DNA of 64,000 nt from an uncultured Pseudomonadales bacterium. Its GTDB lineage: Bacteria > Pseudomonadota > Gammaproteobacteria > Pseudomonadales > Pseudohongiellaceae. Positions 63,232 to 64,000 of this stretch are shown here, piece after piece. Under the pieces are notes generated by a model, which was given only the letters and a program-made list of their open reading frames with translations, was not told the DNA's origin and did not search any database. Every line of letters begins with the position of its first letter. The stretch's first letter is position 1. The translations under genes and the position numbers were made by a program. The stretch covers positions 110,117 through 174,116 of the forward strand of contig CALTDI010000006.1 in the NCBI GenBank assembly GCA_943842505.1, in the 5' to 3' direction.

Positions 63232-63560
63232 ATCGTATCCTCGTAAAATAAACCAGACTCACCACAACCAGCTTACTAAAAATGGCACAGATAAGCATGG
63301 CACAGAATATACCCATACTGCATGTTAGCAAGCCATCGCGAGTTTGCAGCCATCTGTGCAGGATGGCTGGGCTTTGCCGGGCGACAGTATAGCTATATTG
63401 CCTTAGTCGATCTCGCAAAGAAACGCATGCCGGGCAAGCGTCCAGATTTGTCGACACTCATGCACAGCCCGATCACTGATTCACAGGAGACGATTTTTCT
63501 GGACTGCGATAAGAAGAAGCGCTGGCGATCTACCCGCAACGCTTCTTCAACGCAGTGTGC
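63232..63560. other. Intergenic region, no gene supported
   Basis: Open frames on both strands across this gap overlap each other and lack ribosome sites or recognisable protein motifs. No hairpin with T-run was noticed. It lies between the GST gene and a small membrane protein gene, both on the minus strand. Confidence 0.4.
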
Positions 63561-63851
63561 TCACACCAACCAGATATAGAGAATCGCTGCCAGCATGACG
63601 GCGTGATAGGCGGGAAACCCCCACACAAATTTCTGGTCACGGGAATTATCTGCAAGCTCTCCAAACTCGGCCCAACTCTTTGCCATCAGCATCTTGGGAT
63701 TCCTGTGTAGATAGTAGAAGACGGAGGCCGATGATATGCCGACCAGTGCGCCCACATAGCTCTGATCGATGAATGTATGCAGCAGCGCAATAGCAACAGA
63801 GATTGCACCCATCACTAGAATAGCTCGTTTGGCATTTTTTAGATTCAGCAT
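63561..63851 (-). CDS. Small membrane protein of unknown function
   Basis: The ATG at 63851 gives a 96-aa protein with helices at AKRAILVMGAISVAIALLHTF, SYVGALVGISSASVFYYL and, at the C-terminus, YHAVMLAAILYIWLV. A polar middle (AKSWAEFGELADNSRDQKF) lies between the second and third helices. The longer upstream frame has an improbable basic N-terminus and covers the end of the next gene. No family is recognised. Confidence 0.6.
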   Translation of the reverse strand: MLNLKNAKRAILVMGAISVAIALLHTFIDQSYVGALVGISSASVFYYLHRNPKMLMAKSWAEFGELADNSRDQKFVWGFPAYHAVMLAAILYIWLV

Positions 63852-63918
63852 TCTCTCTAGTCCCCGTACTCTCCTAACACTTCCCCCGCATTCTCCAACA
63901 TTCTTCCTCGCGGAAGAG

Positions 63919-64000
63919 TTAGGACAGATAGTCATAGAGGGCAGAGCCAACCATATAACCCGCGCCAAAGGAGGCACCGACCAGTGCGCCACCCAGACCA
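63919..64000 (-). CDS. Glycine-rich membrane protein, C-terminal end only
   Basis: The last 26 residues of a frame that enters from the right edge, read as GLGGALVGASFGAGYMVGSA and ending LYDYLS before the stop at 63919. The Gly-x3-Gly spacing is that of a glycine-zipper transmembrane helix. The gene continues outside the window, and its full identity is unknown. The downstream gene starts 68 bases further on in the same direction. Confidence 0.5.
   Translation of the reverse strand, partial: GLGGALVGASFGAGYMVGSALYDYLS

Noticed and set aside
63322..63579. Plus-strand frame of 85 codons near the right end
   Set aside because: Mixed composition, no ribosome site, and overlapped by an antisense frame of equal length; no family motif.
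1..64000. CRISPR arrays, tRNA or rRNA genes, insertion sequences and prophage
   Set aside because: No regularly spaced repeats, no cloverleaf-like segments in the gaps, and no transposase, integrase or phage structural proteins were seen. A tRNAscan or CRISPR search would be decisive.

Overview
This window is chromosomal DNA from a gammaproteobacterium, probably an aquatic or marine heterotroph. The best placement evidence is the block ubiI .. ubiH-pepP / TIGR02449 coiled-coil gene-zapA-6S RNA-fau (about 44.2-51.2 kb), a gammaproteobacterial gene order, together with NhaB, a GlpQ closely resembling the enteric enzyme, and gltBD. Base composition looks close to balanced by eye. No tRNA, rRNA, prophage, insertion sequence or CRISPR array was seen, so this is ordinary chromosome with a few accessory stretches. 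A family-level name cannot be given from sequence reading alone.

Layout. 0-15.4 kb: envelope and degradative genes: a partial FG-GAP lipoprotein, an HNH nuclease, an SDR, a TonB-dependent receptor converging on periplasmic GlpQ, a DUF5916 outer-membrane protein, an M1-M28-PDZ aminopeptidase fusion, a frameshifted PD40 beta-propeller protein and a PLP-dependent D-cysteine desulfhydrase-like enzyme. 15.5-20.9 kb: a Tat-exported, PaoABC-like three-subunit molybdenum hydroxylase in one operon with a membrane cytochrome b and an unknown 138-aa protein. 21.1-27.7 kb: a long hairpin repeat, then gltB-gltD (glutamate synthase). 28-31.7 kb: nhaB, a frameshifted uspE, and an endonuclease/exonuclease/phosphatase-family hydrolase. 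31.8-38.5 kb: a NatAB-like ABC exporter, a LysE exporter coupled to a second ABC exporter, and a secreted methyltransferase-like protein. 38.7-44.1 kb: an envelope lipid-export-like operon (MMPL/RND permease, LolA-like protein, beta-barrel, TetR regulator). 44.2-51.4 kb: the ubiquinone hydroxylase/pepP/zapA/6S RNA/fau block with inserted maoC and DUF1499 genes, two mirror-image hairpin repeats and a 30-aa membrane protein. 51.5-58.2 kb: the SOS mutagenesis genes imuA-imuB and dnaE2, on opposite strands around a frameshifted outer-membrane gene, each unit with its own LexA box. 58.2-64 kb: a repeat-rich spacer with a duplicated terminator, a secreted protein of unknown function, DUF6356, an Lrp/AsnC regulator, a serine hydrolase of the beta-lactamase fold, a GST and small membrane proteins.

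Four genes (PD40 protein, uspE, MMPL permease, outer-membrane gene at 54 kb) are each broken by a single-base indel, three of them in or beside short homopolymers. Reading errors are at least as likely as real pseudogenes. The most unusual feature is a hairpin family (21.1 kb and two copies at 50.1-50.3 kb) in which the apical-loop sequence is conserved while the long stems are unrelated in sequence yet self-complementary.
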